A stretch of DNA of 60,000 bases from Tubiluchus corallicola. Taxonomy: Eukaryota; Priapulida; Priapulimorpha; Priapulimorphida; Tubiluchidae. The position numbers were made by a program, and so were the translations under genes. The stretch covers positions 126,001-186,000 of the forward strand of contig JAQGDQ010000043.1 in assembly GCA_030141605.1 (NCBI GenBank), in the 5' to 3' direction. The stretch's first letter is position 1. Every line of letters begins with the position of its first letter. The notes beneath the pieces are model-generated. The model was not told the origin of the DNA, did not search any database, and was given only the letters and a program-made list of their open reading frames with translations. Positions 1 to 12,480 of this stretch are shown piece by piece.

Positions 1-474
1 TTGATTGAAAAAGCATGGGATGTTTATATAGAGAAAGCTATAGCTGAAACGGGATTAAAAATGTGGAATGAAAAATTAAGTAAATGTTCGACAGTAGAAA
101 GATATGGAGATTGCAAAAGTTGTATATCATTTGAACCTTGGATGAACGATACATGTGGTGCGGAATTGCTTGTCAAAGCTAGGGTTAGTGCATTAGAAGT
201 ATTGGGAAATCCCTTGTATGCTTGGAAAGTAACTTACTGCATAGAAAAATGACTTTGTAAATGTAGTAAAGATATTGCAGTACACATAATGTTAAGTTGT
301 GAATTTTACACACAGACGAGAAACAAGGTCCCTTGGCAAGGAGTAACTGATGAAGAATGCTTGAGATGGCTGTTTTTTGGAGAGGGAAAAATTTATGCAG
401 TCTGCCTACTGAAGGACATAATGGTCAAAAGAAGAAGCATTGCGAATGTAATAACTTTAAAGCTGAAAAGATAA
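1..474 (+). pseudogene. C-terminal remnant of a non-LTR retrotransposon reverse transcriptase
   Basis: Frame 1 is open from the window edge to 474 except for one TGA at 250-252. Before the stop the text is rich in W, E and K and contains ELLVKARVSALEV. Right after it comes LCKCSK...HIMLSCEFY, a C-x-C-x7-H-x4-C pattern followed by TRNK. That pattern and order (ELVKARxG, then a CCHC-like knuckle, then Y-x-x-x-R) is the usual tail of the reverse-transcriptase polyprotein in several non-LTR retrotransposon clades. The 5' part lies outside the window. One stop in an otherwise aligned frame indicates a recently decayed copy. Clade not assigned. Confidence 0.6.
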
Positions 475-1414
475 AGAGTAATATATATTTAGCCGTGCGT
501 AACGGCGGTAGAACATTTATAAATCCAAATTTGTTTTCTGTTGTAGCATTACAGCAAGCATATGTGTGCGCCTTGGCATTTTTGAGTAGAAATCAGCCTA
601 GTAGTACAATATACATAGCTACTTGCCCTGATATAAAAGGGATTTAGGCACCGGATGGATGGAAGGATGGATGATGTATTCATATCCGAATGTGATTTGG
701 GCACTTCTTCCTGTTCAGTATCTCATTTGAGAGAGACCCCTACCCCTGATGATGAGTTACATTCCAGTCATGCTATAGCCAGCAATATTGTTAAGCATGG
801 GTCAAGTGCTAAACTCTGGCTTGCAGTTTATGTAATTACCAAACACAGTAATTCCTTTGTCTGGGTCTCGAATTTCTTGTAGATCTCTGTCAGTCAACGT
901 TGTGGCACAATTCAATATCTTGTAGATAACATGTTGAGTCATGTGTTTCATTCCAAGTTGACACAGTTCATTGCTGCTTCCCCCGTTTAACCACATGTGC
1001 CAGTTGCCACACAGTGAATATTGATCAACTCCTTATATAGTCTTGCAAAAAGCCGCAGAGAACAGTAATAAATTTTATCATCAGTCATTTTATTCTCAAT
1101 AACCTTTAATCACGAAGAGAGGAGAGTGACTCATGAGTAGATCTGGAAATACAAAGCCAAAATTTTATTAATTGTTTCTATGCAAGATGAATGAGTTCAT
1201 AGTTATTATGATAAATCCATTCAGGATTGACAGATTGAGTAACTCCTAGCAAGAGGAGACAGTATCATTCACTGAATTGCAGACTTTTTTCACAGAAGTT
1301 ATTCTTAGTGTTACCTGTCTCTGTCTACCCTATGTGTAGTAAAGCATTTTAAGAATCATAGTCTGAGGGAAAATCGACTACAGTAAAATAGGGCTGCCAC
1401 AAAAAATTCTCTCT

Positions 1415-1467
<53 letters not shown>

Positions 1468-1769
1468 CCTCTTTCCTTCCCTCCTTCCCTCCCTCCCTCT
1501 CTCCCTCCCTACCTCCCCTATCGCTCTCTCTCTTTTTCTCTCCCATTCTCTCTCCCCTCTTTCTCTCTCTCTCTCCCTCCCTCCCTCCCTCCCTCTCTCT
1601 TTCTCTCTCTCTTCTTCTCTCCTTCCCTACATCCCCTATCTTTCTCCCTCTCTCTTTTTCTTTCCCTTTCTCTCCCTTCCCTCTCTCTCTCTCTCTCGCC
1701 AGCAAAATATTCGAAATTTTATTACTTAACAGATACAAACAGTATATTCCAACAACTCCTAATCAGTTT
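475..1769. other. non-genic stretch with short repeats
   Basis: No gene recognised. It holds a short GGATGGAT-type run near 652-675 and the CT-rich tract listed separately. A 64-codon - strand frame at 802-996 could not be assigned to any family and has no flanking splice signals that help. Confidence 0.5.
1408..1700. repeat. CT-rich low-complexity tract (CT/CCCT microsatellite)
   Basis: About 290 bp of almost pure pyrimidine on the + strand: a long (CT)n run at about 1420-1463, followed by alternating CCCT, CTTT and CT blocks. It produces an artefactual open frame of R, E, G and K on the - strand. Long homopurine-homopyrimidine mirror runs like this can adopt triplex (H-DNA) structures. Confidence 0.95.
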
Positions 1770-2908
1770 GGTTATGTAAAAAACGTGGCACCGAAATTTG
1801 CATAAGCACATTAAAGGAGATCATTGACTACTACATTAGTCGTGATAGCTCTGTTCACATTGTTTTTATTGATGCGTCAAAGGTTAATTTCTTCAAGATT
1901 TTATCAAACTCACAAAGACTTCAATCCCGAATATTGTAATCTGCTTGCTCACATTTTATTACACGCAACAAGGCATGTCTGTCAGGTGGGGATATAGTCA
2001 GTCTACAACTTTTAATATTGGAAATAGAGTACGCCAAGGTGGTAAGATGTCACCTTTTCTTTTTAATTTTTATTTTAAAGATCTAAGTGTTAAGCTGTCA
2101 TCCATCCAACTTGGTTGCAATGTCTCGAACATGGTTATGAACCACCTGATGTATGCTGACGATGTTTGTTTGTTAGCAACAACAATTATGGCCCTGCAGC
2201 AACTACTAGATTTGTAAAAATTGTATGCTGAATGTAGCTAAAGCTAAACTTATGTCTGTTAATTCAAGCATCATGAGAAATTTTACGTTTGGTAAGGTAA
2301 CATCAAACTAGATAATAATGTTTTACATACCTGTGATAATGAAAAATGTTTGGGACATATTATTTCAAATGATAACAGAGATGACCTTGACATTGTTAAT
2401 CAAAGATCCTTATACTACTGTCGTACAAAACAACTTATAAGAAAATTCAGCTATTGTTCTGTTGATGTTAAAAGATATCTATTTAATGCTTACTGTAATA
2501 CATTCTATTGCATGTCTACCTGGAGACATTTTAATAATTGTAATATCTTAAAACTCAAAATTGCACACAATGTGTCAAAAAGATTATTTTTTGGATATGC
2601 ATATGATTACAGTGCTCATGAGATGAGTGTTGAAATTCGCGTGATGTATTTTGATGTATTACGTAGAAAATCTGTCTTAAGTTTAATGAAAAGGTTTGAT
2701 TCTAGTGATAATTTAATGTGCCAGAAAATTTTAGTAAGCGATGCTAAATTTACACCGCGCATAAGACAGCAATGGTGGAGACTATTATTGTAATTTTCAT
2801 ATTTATCTAAGTTTGTGTGTGTGATTTGTTTGTATTGGTTTTTTGTTTTTGTACATATGTTGTATAATGTGAACTTATGTTTGAAATTAAGAATTAAATA
2901 AAATAAAA
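1770..2908 (+). mobile_element. 5'-truncated, frameshifted non-LTR retrotransposon (reverse transcriptase fragment)
   Basis: Three blocks in the order expected of a reverse transcriptase. About 1800-1910 gives LKEIIDYYISR...HIVFIDASK, the start of the palm with its catalytic Asp context. Bases 1945-2217 give NRVRQGGKMSPFLFN and then NHLMYADDVCLLA with the catalytic YADD box. After a frameshift, 2350-2793 gives CLGHIISNDNRDDLD followed by a conserved thumb/C-terminal block ending at a TAA. An A-rich AATAAAATAAAATC tail at 2893-2908 probably marks the 3' end of the insertion. Stops and frame breaks mean it is dead. Its sequence differs from the element at 52.4-54.9 kb, so it is another family. 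Confidence 0.8.
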
Positions 2909-5900
2909 TCTCTCTTTCTCCATCTGCTCTCTTTCCCACTCTTTCTTCTTTAAATAAAACACTTCTATTAAATGGCAAAGACAGCATTATTGTGATAATA
3001 AGGTTCAATGTAAAATTTATCGCCTGCAAAATGAGATATTTTAAAGAGTTATAATAATAATGATCTCCTAAGATTTGTCCTTCATGTTTTCTTGTATATA
3101 CCTGTCTCTCTTTTTCTTTGCTTTTAGCATTAAACAAATGTCCTTTGTCATTATTTTCTTTTAGGCCACCAACTTTTTCTGTCCCCATTTGTTTTGAGGA
3201 AAGTACGTTTTTTCGGGAAACTGATTTCTGAAACAATTCCACTTCTTTTGGTTAGGAACTGATAATAAATTGCCAAAAATCCGTTTTTTCATTCATTGAA
3301 CGGTTATATGTAACCGCAGCCTGTAAACCAGGTTAGAAGAGCACCTAAATTTAAAATTCAAGAACATCCTGAAATTTCGGCGCAGGTGGGATCAGTGGCA
3401 TTATTTTTGGATTCAAGCTTGCTGTTTGTTTGGATTACGCTTTCAAGTCGAGATGTTCTACATTGGGAAGTTTTTTCGGGTAAACGCTTTTGATTTTATT
3501 TGCTCACGGTTTAGAATTAAATACCCTGCCTTGTCTCTTGTTACCTCTGACTGCTCGCACTAAGCCCTAAACTGCCTAACTTTGTGTACCAATAACATAC
3601 ATTTGGCAGGTTTCGTATGAACACTGGCTTCATACGAGAACTTTTACAAAAATTCTAAAGTGTAATAGGGTGTGCTTAACGTTACGGAATGCTCTACTTT
3701 AACAAGAAATAATAAGACAACTACCAGAAATGAAGCCATCATGACATTATAAAGGTGTCGTGGAATATATATATATATGGAATATGACCATATTTGTGCC
3801 TCTGGCCACAAATCTGATTTTAATAATTTTAGCATTGTGACCAGAGCTACAAATAACTGGAACTTATTAATAAAAGAAAGTTTATCTGTATACTCTGATA
3901 AGCTTTCTTTTAATGTATAAAGCAGTTCAATACTTTTAACTTTATTCTCAAAAACTTAGCTGTTTGTTACTGTATCACTTTCTTTTCTACTGGTCTGGTT
4001 AGTCATTACCTAATTGGCTTTTTATAAATACATAATTAGTGCATAATGTACAATACTGTAGGCTCTGCCTATATAAACTGGTTGTATGTTTGTAAAAATT
4101 TACCACTGATGAATATTATACATATATATAATATATATTTCTGTAAACCCAAGTAACATTTGCTGTTGATGATAGTGATAGTGAGTATATCATCCATGAA
4201 CTTGTTTGTATTAAAATTGAATACTGATTACCTTAGTGGCCCAAAACAGCTTATTACAAAAGTATTTGAGACAGTCTGCTACAGGATGCAAAACCTGTGA
4301 TTACACCATTCACACGTAAAGCTCTAAAACTTCATAAATTTTGTAAATCAAATTTATTTGAGTGTGTGCGTCCAGAAATATGTTATAGTCCAATAAAAGA
4401 ACTAGATCATATGAGAAAAATGAAACGAATATAAATTTATGTGTGAAACCAGCGTAGCTTTGTACAGAGAAAAGGCGTTTCAAGCATTAAATACAAGACA
4501 AATGATTAGTCCTTAAAACATGGCAATTTCTCTTACAAAAATCGTATGATTGATGTTGCTGATGCAGAGTGGATTTGACTGAAGGGATCTTTGATGTTTT
4601 TTTGTAATTTATTTCGTGAAGACCGTCATTCAGTCGCAAGTACGTCGATGAGAAAATGGAAACTGGTCGGTCAGTTGCTGAATTTCAAGTAGCATGCATT
4701 GATAAATCAGCAACGGCTTCTAATTTCTGGTGAAACGTTTGTCTCAATTAGTGCAACCTTCTTGTAAGTGGCGATCTGTCAAAAACATTTTGAGTTATTG
4801 CTTGACAATTCCCTAGTTAGAAATCCATCAACGATCAGTATCAGTATTGAACTGTGGTTCAACAAGTATTACTGTACTTTCGTGAACATTGGTTTACTGT
4901 GTGACTTTTACACTGTAACTTCACTTAGTCTTGATGACTGAGATTCATGTGCACGTTTTACTGTTGAGCACTTAATCTTGCCCACTGCATTTGAGTTCAT
5001 TCAGCAACTTTTGCATTCATGACATAAACATTTAAGTATATGCAAACATATTCTTTGTCTGTCATTATTTTTGGGGTACTCATGTATGAAGTAACTCTGT
5101 TAAGAAGTTTATGTCGTTGTGATGCTATTACCATTCTTGTTGTTCCTGTAATAAGTTTTTATTGTGACCTCACAATAGGGTTATTTCTTATAAACTCTCA
5201 CAAAAATGGATCATGTCATCGGTATATAGTATCTCTAAATGGCGTATAGCAGTCAATAAGCGAGTAACCCAATCCTTTGCATTGGCGGACTCGTTGCATA
5301 TGCATAACATAGATTTATTAGTTTTTCTATAGCAACTGCCAAAATGAATAAGAATCCCTTTTACACTTCTCAAAGGAAAGGAAACATACCGAATTCATGT
5401 CTAGTGCGCAATGTACACCAGGTACACACTCCTGTTTCTGCATTTTTGTGTCCGATTTGCAGACAGTTTATTCAGTTCATTCGGGTATTAAAATGATTGA
5501 GTAGGATATTCATCAGCTGTATTTTTACGGTTCTGCACCCAGTATATATTGCACGAACAGAAGGTGTTGTGTTAAATTAGTTTTCGATGCAGATTTTTAG
5601 TGTGCTGTTAGATCAATAGCGCATTTGATTACATTTATTAGTTTTGTTAAGTATAACTAACAGCTTTCCTAACACTTGTTGCCCTTGACTATAGGTGAGA
5701 ACTGAAACATTCGGCAGGTGCTTGAGGTCAGCTAAAATTTCATGCTAACTGGTTACTTTCTTTGCAAAGCTTTGTCGTTTTTGGATCATCTTAAATGATT
5801 GGATCAATAAAAAACCGTATTTCTGAATCCCTGATTTGTTGTTCACCTCTTAGTTGTTTTGATTGTAACCAACAGCGAAGCTTCGTTTAACAGTCCCAAT

Positions 5901-8570
5901 TTACTCCTAATTGGTCTTGTTTTCTTCAAGTTGCTGCTGTTCACCACGATTATGGCATCTCTACTGATTGTGCATCCAGTGTTTAAGCACGTAGGCTCAT
6001 GTTTTATCAGTAAATTTCTGTAGAAGCTAAAACAGATAATCAAACTTGTTGAACAAAATGGAATTACGGCGACCGCTGCTTCAAAATGTATAATTAGATG
6101 ATTACACAAACGCATACAACATGCTTTTCCACAAAATCCTTATTTTCATAAAATTTAACCATTTTCAATACACTGTTGTACAGTGTTTTATAACAAATTA
6201 ACTGATTACGTAGAATCTAAAACAACTTATAATTAGTTACAATGCATATTACTCTTTGACAAAAATATTTTAAACAACTCTGTTTTTCCTTCTGTGCATC
6301 TGTGTTGAACTTAACACAACAAACTTGCTTTAAAGTTTACGTATGTGCCTGACTGCAAATATTGGTACACGCTTTCGACCATGTTTTTACAGATGTGCGA
6401 CTTGATGCTGGCGCAGGCAACAAACCAGTAATTTAAATGTGATTAGAAAATGAAGCCAAACACGTCGACTTCGAAAGTTTACATCACCGGAAAAAATGTG
6501 TTAAGAAATAGCTGGTGGCTTCCTGGAACATGCTTCTTTAAAACATTTAAATGTTGTTGCTTCTTAAGCAGGTATTGCCAAACACGTGTGATTATTAGTG
6601 ATAATCAACGAAAAAATTTTTTCGCTATTGAGCAGTGGAGTAACAGATATCCCAGTTTTTTTCTGACTCATCTTGTAAATGGTAGCAATTTTTCGGCAGC
6701 GTCTGAATTTTTATTATCTTGTTATGCTGGTGTATGCTACTGTCAGGACGACATCATGTTAACTATTAGTTTTCCAAATGAAGAATCACTGTTGTTTAAT
6801 AGAACAGTTTTTGTAGCAGAGTTTCTTGTCATGTGGATGAGAACCACATGCTTTCTGTGTGGGATGGACAGAGTTCTTAGTTTTTTCATGTACATAGTTA
6901 GTGGAAACTAGTGGACTTTTTATGACATACACCACAAGTTCCCATCGTAATGTATCAAGATTCACATCATTATTATCAGTTATAGTAAAACAATAATGAA
7001 TTAATTATGAAACAACTAAAAATTTCTAAATATTACTTTTATTCTATGCCAAACAAGAGTTCAAAATTCAAAATTTAAATCCATTACCACCAGACACAGT
7101 ATAGTTGCCACACATATTTTCCTTTAGTTATGACTGTAATATTAGAAGAAATCCACATTTCCAGATTCACTTTCAGCTATCGAACAGTCATATTTGGAAT
7201 CTCAAGCCATACTTTAAAAAAGTGCGTAAGTGTTCTCAATTCTTTCGCGATTTTCAAGTGATTTGGTTGTAATCATCTTATGGTTGATTTCTTCACAAGT
7301 ATGTCGTTAGTCACTCAGGCTTCTCACTCAGTGCATTCATATTACTTAATGACTCAATATCGTAGCATTCCTCGGCACATCTAAATGTTGACTGTTGATG
7401 CTAATGTTAACATAGGAATATTTTATTGTAAAAAAATAAAAATTAAACTTTTATACCCTTTGATGTCTACAAGCTAGGTTCCAGTAATTGTTTGCTTGTA
7501 ACAGCTGTAAGTCCTTAATCAAGCGGGTAAATAGCTTGGCAGCACACTGGCATCTGGATTAAGCGGGATTTTGAGTAATTATTGTGGCAGTTACACTACC
7601 GACTTATCGACAGTCATGGTATTGCTCAACTTTGGTTCTAAGCAGTCACCCGTCTATGACCTATTCACAATGCTAGGCGATGTAGACAAAATCCACGCTA
7701 TTTAGGCACCCTCATTATTATATTCATCTCTTAGAAAATACATGTCTCCAAGTACCTCACAGTTGTAGCTTTGATGCCATGGGCAGCCACTGTTATTTTT
7801 CTTATTAATAATTATGTTTTTTTCAGCAAAATGAGTGAATGTATTCGTCGTGAGCCTACGACAAATAAGAGCCGTTGAAAGTGGTAGATTTTGTGTGTAA
7901 AAGTAAATTACTAACATGACAATTTAGGCTTTTTGAAATGGGTTATAATAGAAATGTTAAATGTTTTTGTGCTTAGCAATTTTTTGTGCTGGAGAGTAGG
8001 GATGAAAGCCTGGGTGGGTGGGGGCTAGGTTACTCTGAGTACGTTACGCTACTTGCTGTATGTACGCATCCCGCCGCACCTGGACAATTCCTGTGACGTT
8101 AACAGTAAAACAGACTAACGAAGCTACATCATATTATGGTGCTCTGCAGCTTAATCTATCTTGTTTCAAGTGATAATTTTACTCTACGAGGTCTTTAGCA
8201 TTGATTTCCATAAGTTTTCTCAACATGATGTAAACAGCTATCATTATACTTTCTCCCAGCTCATCAAAATTGCTAATTACTGGATTTACTGGAATTACGT
8301 CTCTGCTTTAACTTGTAAAACGTAGCTGAAATTATAATGTTAACTTACGACTGTTATTGAAAATTAAATATTAGCTGCATTTGTGTTTTGCAAAGTGCCT
8401 GGTTGCTTAGCAACGGTATATGCAACGCTTTAAATCAGGTTCAAGGACTTGAACAAAAATGATGAACCGTTTCAAGTGTCAAAACGCGTCTAAGCATTTT
8501 AATTGGAGTTTAACATGGTTAAAATAATACTACTATACAATGTTAAATGTAGTAATTTACGCTGCACTTG
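2909..8570. other. 5.7-kb stretch without a recognised gene
   Basis: AT-rich sequence with frequent stops in all frames. The longest frame, + strand 6450-6911 (153 codons), is rich in F, C, N and Y, shows no family motif, and is within chance length for this much AT-rich DNA. A short (TA)n run lies near 3767-3777. No tRNA-like or other RNA gene was seen. Confidence 0.45.
8402..8414. promoter_or_regulatory. perfect palindromic X-box (RFX-type) motif
   Basis: GTTGCTTAGCAAC is a 6-1-6 perfect palindrome that fits the RFX X-box consensus (GYNRCY, 1-3 nt spacer, RGNRAC). No adjacent gene is recognised, so function is unproven; one copy is possible by chance in 60 kb. Confidence 0.3.
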
Positions 8571-8589
8571 AACTTGGTAGATAGATGTG

Positions 8590-8880
8590 TGGTGCCAGTA
8601 GGTTTGGTACTAGTAAGTTTGGTACTGGTAATTTTAGTACCGGGAAAATTTGGTACTAGAAATTTTTGGTACACGATAATTTTGGTACTAGGAAATCTGG
8701 TACAGAGAAAATATGGTACTAACGAAGTATTGTCAGACATTTTTGGCACAAGTAAATGTTGTACAAGTAAAAATGTTACAGAACAAGTTTGGTACTAGGA
8801 AAGTTTAGTACTTAGAAAGTTTGGCAGTATGAAAATTTGGTACAGAGAAAGTTTGATACAAGGAAAGTTCAGTACTATGA
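8590..8880 (+). repeat. left array of GGTAC-centred tandem repeats
   Basis: Roughly 17 degenerate copies of a unit with core TTTGGTAC(T/A), separated by purine-rich GAAA or AGAAA. Many copies retain the Rsa I-type core GTAC; decayed ones read GGCAC, GATAC or GTTAC. The right-hand array has the opposite orientation. Confidence 0.8.
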
Positions 8881-9111
8881 AAATATATTTTATGTAACCT
8901 CCTCGAACAACATATAGAGGCTCATATTTTTGTGTTTTTATACGTTTTTTGTTCGCTTGCTCTTTGTTTGCTTGTCTGTTGTTTGTTATTTGTCATTGTT
9001 GTTGTTTGTCTGTTTCTTGCTAGCTCTTTTGTTATGATTACTGAAAGAATTCTCAAATGTACTACCCTGGAAAATTGGCATTAATGTCTGTCCTTGTGTT
9101 CATTTTGTTTC

Positions 9112-9196
9112 ATGCGCATATAAGTCGACCCCCTGATTTCCGTATTGTATTTTATAGTTCTAAATTCGGCTTATATGCGAGTATATACGGTACTTG
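9112..9196. repeat. short inverted repeat with GCATATAAG termini inside the foldback loop
   Basis: GCGCATATAAGTCGA at the left is matched by TCGGCTTATATGCGA about 45 bp later, followed by GTATATACGGTA. This is the look of a small DNA-transposon remnant nested between the two GGTAC arms. Confidence 0.4.
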
Positions 9197-9387
9197 GATA
9201 GGATAATCATTGATAAAATTTTAGTTGCCAAACACTTTTAATTACAGTATAATGTTTTATAAACTTTTTAATAAACTAGACTTTCCTAGTATCATATTTC
9301 CAAATTCCTCTTCATTCAATAAACTTCTTTATTTTCTAGTTGAAACAATTATTTTTTACTGAGATATAGAAATGTTCTTTTTCGATA

Positions 9388-9592
9388 AGTACCAAATTTT
9401 CTAATACCAAACTCCTAGTACCAAACATTCCCCGTACCATATTTTCCTAGTACCTAAAATTCCTTGTACCTTAAGAAGATAGTACCAAATTCACTTGTAC
9501 TAAAAATTCCTAGCAGCAAATTTTCCTGGTACAAAAAATTTTCTCATACCAAAATTACCTGTACCAAACTTACTTGTATCAAACTTTCCTAC
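9388..9592 (-). repeat. right array of GTACC-centred tandem repeats, inverted relative to the left array
   Basis: About a dozen degenerate copies of the reverse complement of the left unit (core GTACCAAA, spacers TTTTCCTA). Its outer end is the better match to the outer end of the left arm, as expected if the two arms were once a single inverted repeat. Confidence 0.8.
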
Positions 9593-12361
9593 ATTCCAGA
9601 CGTGCATATCATGTTAAGTGTTACTCTTAGCAACATATTTCAATACGTTATGATCTAATTAGGAAATTGTGCTGTACTCAGAATTTTCTCCTCCTCACAG
9701 AAGTCTCAAAAATATTTTTCTTTCAGAATTCTTTTTGGTTTTCCACCTGCAGTAGGTTGTCAAAGTGTTTGATTTAATTAATAGGTTTGCTGCATTAAAA
9801 AGTGGGCAACCTGAATTGATGATGTACAACCTCATCACTTTGTAATCACTTTCACATGTTGCACGGTTTTCATTGGTAGTCATTGTAACTAGGAGACGGG
9901 GTCAGATATTTAGACAGTGACCCAATGGACAATTGGACACAAGACAACGTTAATTAATGGTAACTCCACACCACAAAATATATTCTGCAGCGCATTGTGC
10001 AGTTGACCACTATAAATTACGCAATAGCATATTGAGGCAGGTAATCATTCAACATTTACAGGTCATGTTGCCATGTTAAGTTAGAGTAGTAACTTCATCT
10101 TTAAAGGTAAGTGGCGTGAGAACGTTCACGTCTGTTTTGTTAGTTTAAGCACTATAGTAATTGCATTGATTTCCATTTTACTGGTGGTGTCGACTATTCT
10201 AGGTATGAATATCGCAATTTGTTTCAAAATACGGTGACCTATACTTCGTTTATATTTGTATGTTTATGCGGTTTGGCACTCAGCAAACTTAAATCTAGCA
10301 CTCGATGTAATTTAGTGGGGCTATTTAATGTATGTCGTTGTGACAGGACTGGAATCTATCGCAGGAGATGAGATACTGAAAAGGTGTCATTACCACGCTT
10401 AGAATGTGTATGTATATTACTTCAAAGAAATAAATAGCCACAGCAGTATGGTGGTTGGAGCCATCTAGCGGCAGGTATCCATTTACCGGTCAGACTCCGT
10501 GTTTTGTTGTGTCCTTATTGTCCACACGTAATATCCATAACCTCTCACCCTTCACTTCACTATTAGTCACATACGAACGCAGAGATGTCACCTACATTGT
10601 ATTATGATCATAGGTGCGTTGTCGCCATACTTCAGCGAGAAATTTCTGTAGTATGTATGAACACATCATTAAACTGATTCTGCATGACATTTGAGATTTT
10701 TCTCTGTGCAATGAACCGCTCACATCAAAAACTGTTTCACCTCACAGGAAGCAATAATTCTGCAGGCTGGATAATTGAGCTTCTCTCTTGTACATAAACC
10801 ACCTGTGGTGTTGAAAGCTAGGCAATGTGCACTGTGCAGCATTAATTTTCCATAACGTAATTACCGGAGCCTTGGCAGTGCAGGGGATACATGTTGCATA
10901 CATAACGCTCTTTGTGCGTGAGGTTTGTTTTGAAACTGCGTGGTCTGGTTGCCTGGTCTTACTGATCTTACTGAGTGGAGAATCAGTGGCACTAAAGTAA
11001 GTAAAGTTCAGATTGAAGCTTTTCTTAAAGTCAAGTCAGGTCCAATCAGATCAAAGGTGTTTCAGATGCTGGTGATATTGTTTTAGACAAGCAACTTAAT
11101 AGGCTTTTGTAGTATGTTGGGGACGGGTTCTCTTATAGCAGAGAGAGACTTTTGCATGTCTGGCAAAACATTTTCCATTAGGAGTATGTATGTTTCTTTA
11201 ATAGCGTGTAGGAGAGGTGCAGGACGTTAGGTTAGGATCTTCTTTTTTATAGTAACCTATATAAGATTCTACTTATTTATTCTAATCTAAAGTAAATTAA
11301 ACTTTAAACTAAATCTTTTTAGTTTTTTCAATGTGTGGCTTGTGTAAGGGATTTTATTCAGCCTTTCTAATTGTATTTAACGCAGTTCTTATTCTCCCCA
11401 AACGCTCACAATCGGATTAACTACGTGAATTACGTTACATGAGTTACGTGATTCTGTAATAATTTACGAAATGGTTTACAGCAAGTAAAATCTTTAGTCA
11501 GTTATCGTTATCTAACGCTTTTATTGTTATTTAAATGTTTATGGAATAGTTGCTTTCAAGCATAAATTCTTAATGAATTAAATTCAGAAGTCTTTTTAGT
11601 TGCTTCTGAAAGCTGCAGTCAAACACTGCAACTGGGCTTCCCTACAGGCAAGCTGCTCAGCGCCCACTGCTCAGTTTGTGTAGTCAGTGTGTGGGTTTCT
11701 CTTTATCTGATGAAAACCATTATCATTGTGACTAAGGCACCTATGAGAATATTTACACTGGTTTTGTGTTTGGTTATCTTTTGAATGTTCAAAGGTGAAT
11801 CCCTTGGATTGAGTTTAATGGAAGAACCTCTGTCTTGCTTAACAAACAGTCGTTCTCGTGTGTAATGTCAGCCAAGTCCACATAATGGATGCATCAGTTA
11901 GGAAGTTACCTTGATGAATTTAGCCTTTGTTTGTGCTGCCCGCCCCTCTTTCCAGCATGTTTGTACTAATTGTGCCATTTTATGACAATGTTACATAATA
12001 CTGATCTGCTGCGTAATACTGATCTAATACAGTTGGAAGAGCCTTTAATAATCTTTAAAAAAGGTTTTAATAGCAAATTTCTCGCTATTTAACAATGCGA
12101 ATCCAACAAGTGAAGCTTGACGTCATCGTAAATACTTTGTCTCCCCCTCCCTGGCCTATTCAAGGTTTGCATTTGCTTGCGTTCTGCACATAATTCATAA
12201 TTCGTAACAATGATGTTCCACCACGTAACTATCCTAATGCGATAATGGCACAAATGACATTCCACATTAACGAGTTACGAATGTAAGATGGTTGTGGCGG
12301 GACTGGAATCAAAATAATTATTAATGATTATCATTCGAATGTCTGCCCTGGTCTTACGTAC

Positions 12362-12480
12362 CTACATCATCATCATCAAATCACTATTGCGTCTATTGTA
12401 GACATTGAGTGGGATGATTTCTAAAATGAAAATCTGCCCACAAACCAAGTAAACATAGCAATAATCCAGCAAAAAATAGA
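12362..12480 (+). repeat. dispersed repeat copy (CTATTGTAGACATTG family)
   Basis: Starts with a CATCATCATCATCA run, then CGTCTATTGTAGACATTG, then TTCTAAAATGAAAATCTGCC and AAGTAAACATAGC. The same order of words occurs at 44.80-44.94 kb on the same strand, so this is a dispersed repeat family (SINE- or MITE-like; type not determined). Confidence 0.6.

Larger units (their letters stand above)
8575..9605. mobile_element. foldback/MITE-like element with arms built of GGTAC repeats
   Basis: Two arrays of a degenerate ~17-18 bp unit (consensus near TTTGGTACTAGGAAAA) face each other across about 500 bp. The outer parts of the arms align in register: the left arm reads AGTAAGTTTGGTACTGGTAA and the right arm, reverse complemented, reads AGTAAGTTTGGTACAGGTAA; the match continues imperfectly beyond this. 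This makes a long imperfect inverted repeat and not two independent satellites. No transposase frame lies between the arms, so a non-autonomous foldback element is the best reading. Similar words (TGTTAAATG at about 8540; TGTTAAGTG at about 9611) lie outside both arms but are not convincing target-site duplications. Confidence 0.65.

Noticed and set aside
1349-1738. 129-codon - strand frame of R, E, G and K
   Set aside because: It is the translation of the CT-rich microsatellite, not a protein.
2616-3242. 208-codon - strand frame
   Set aside because: It overlaps the 3' end of the decayed LINE in the opposite strand and runs into its A-rich tail; Lys/Asn/Phe composition only.
4270-5030. a + strand frame with phrases like KLHKFCKSNLFECVRPE
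   Set aside because: Interrupted by many stops, no family match that I can name; too weak to call a relic.
6450-6911. 153-codon + strand frame rich in Phe and Cys
   Set aside because: No recognisable motif, signal or splice support; one frame of this length is expected by chance in 60 kb of AT-rich DNA read six ways.
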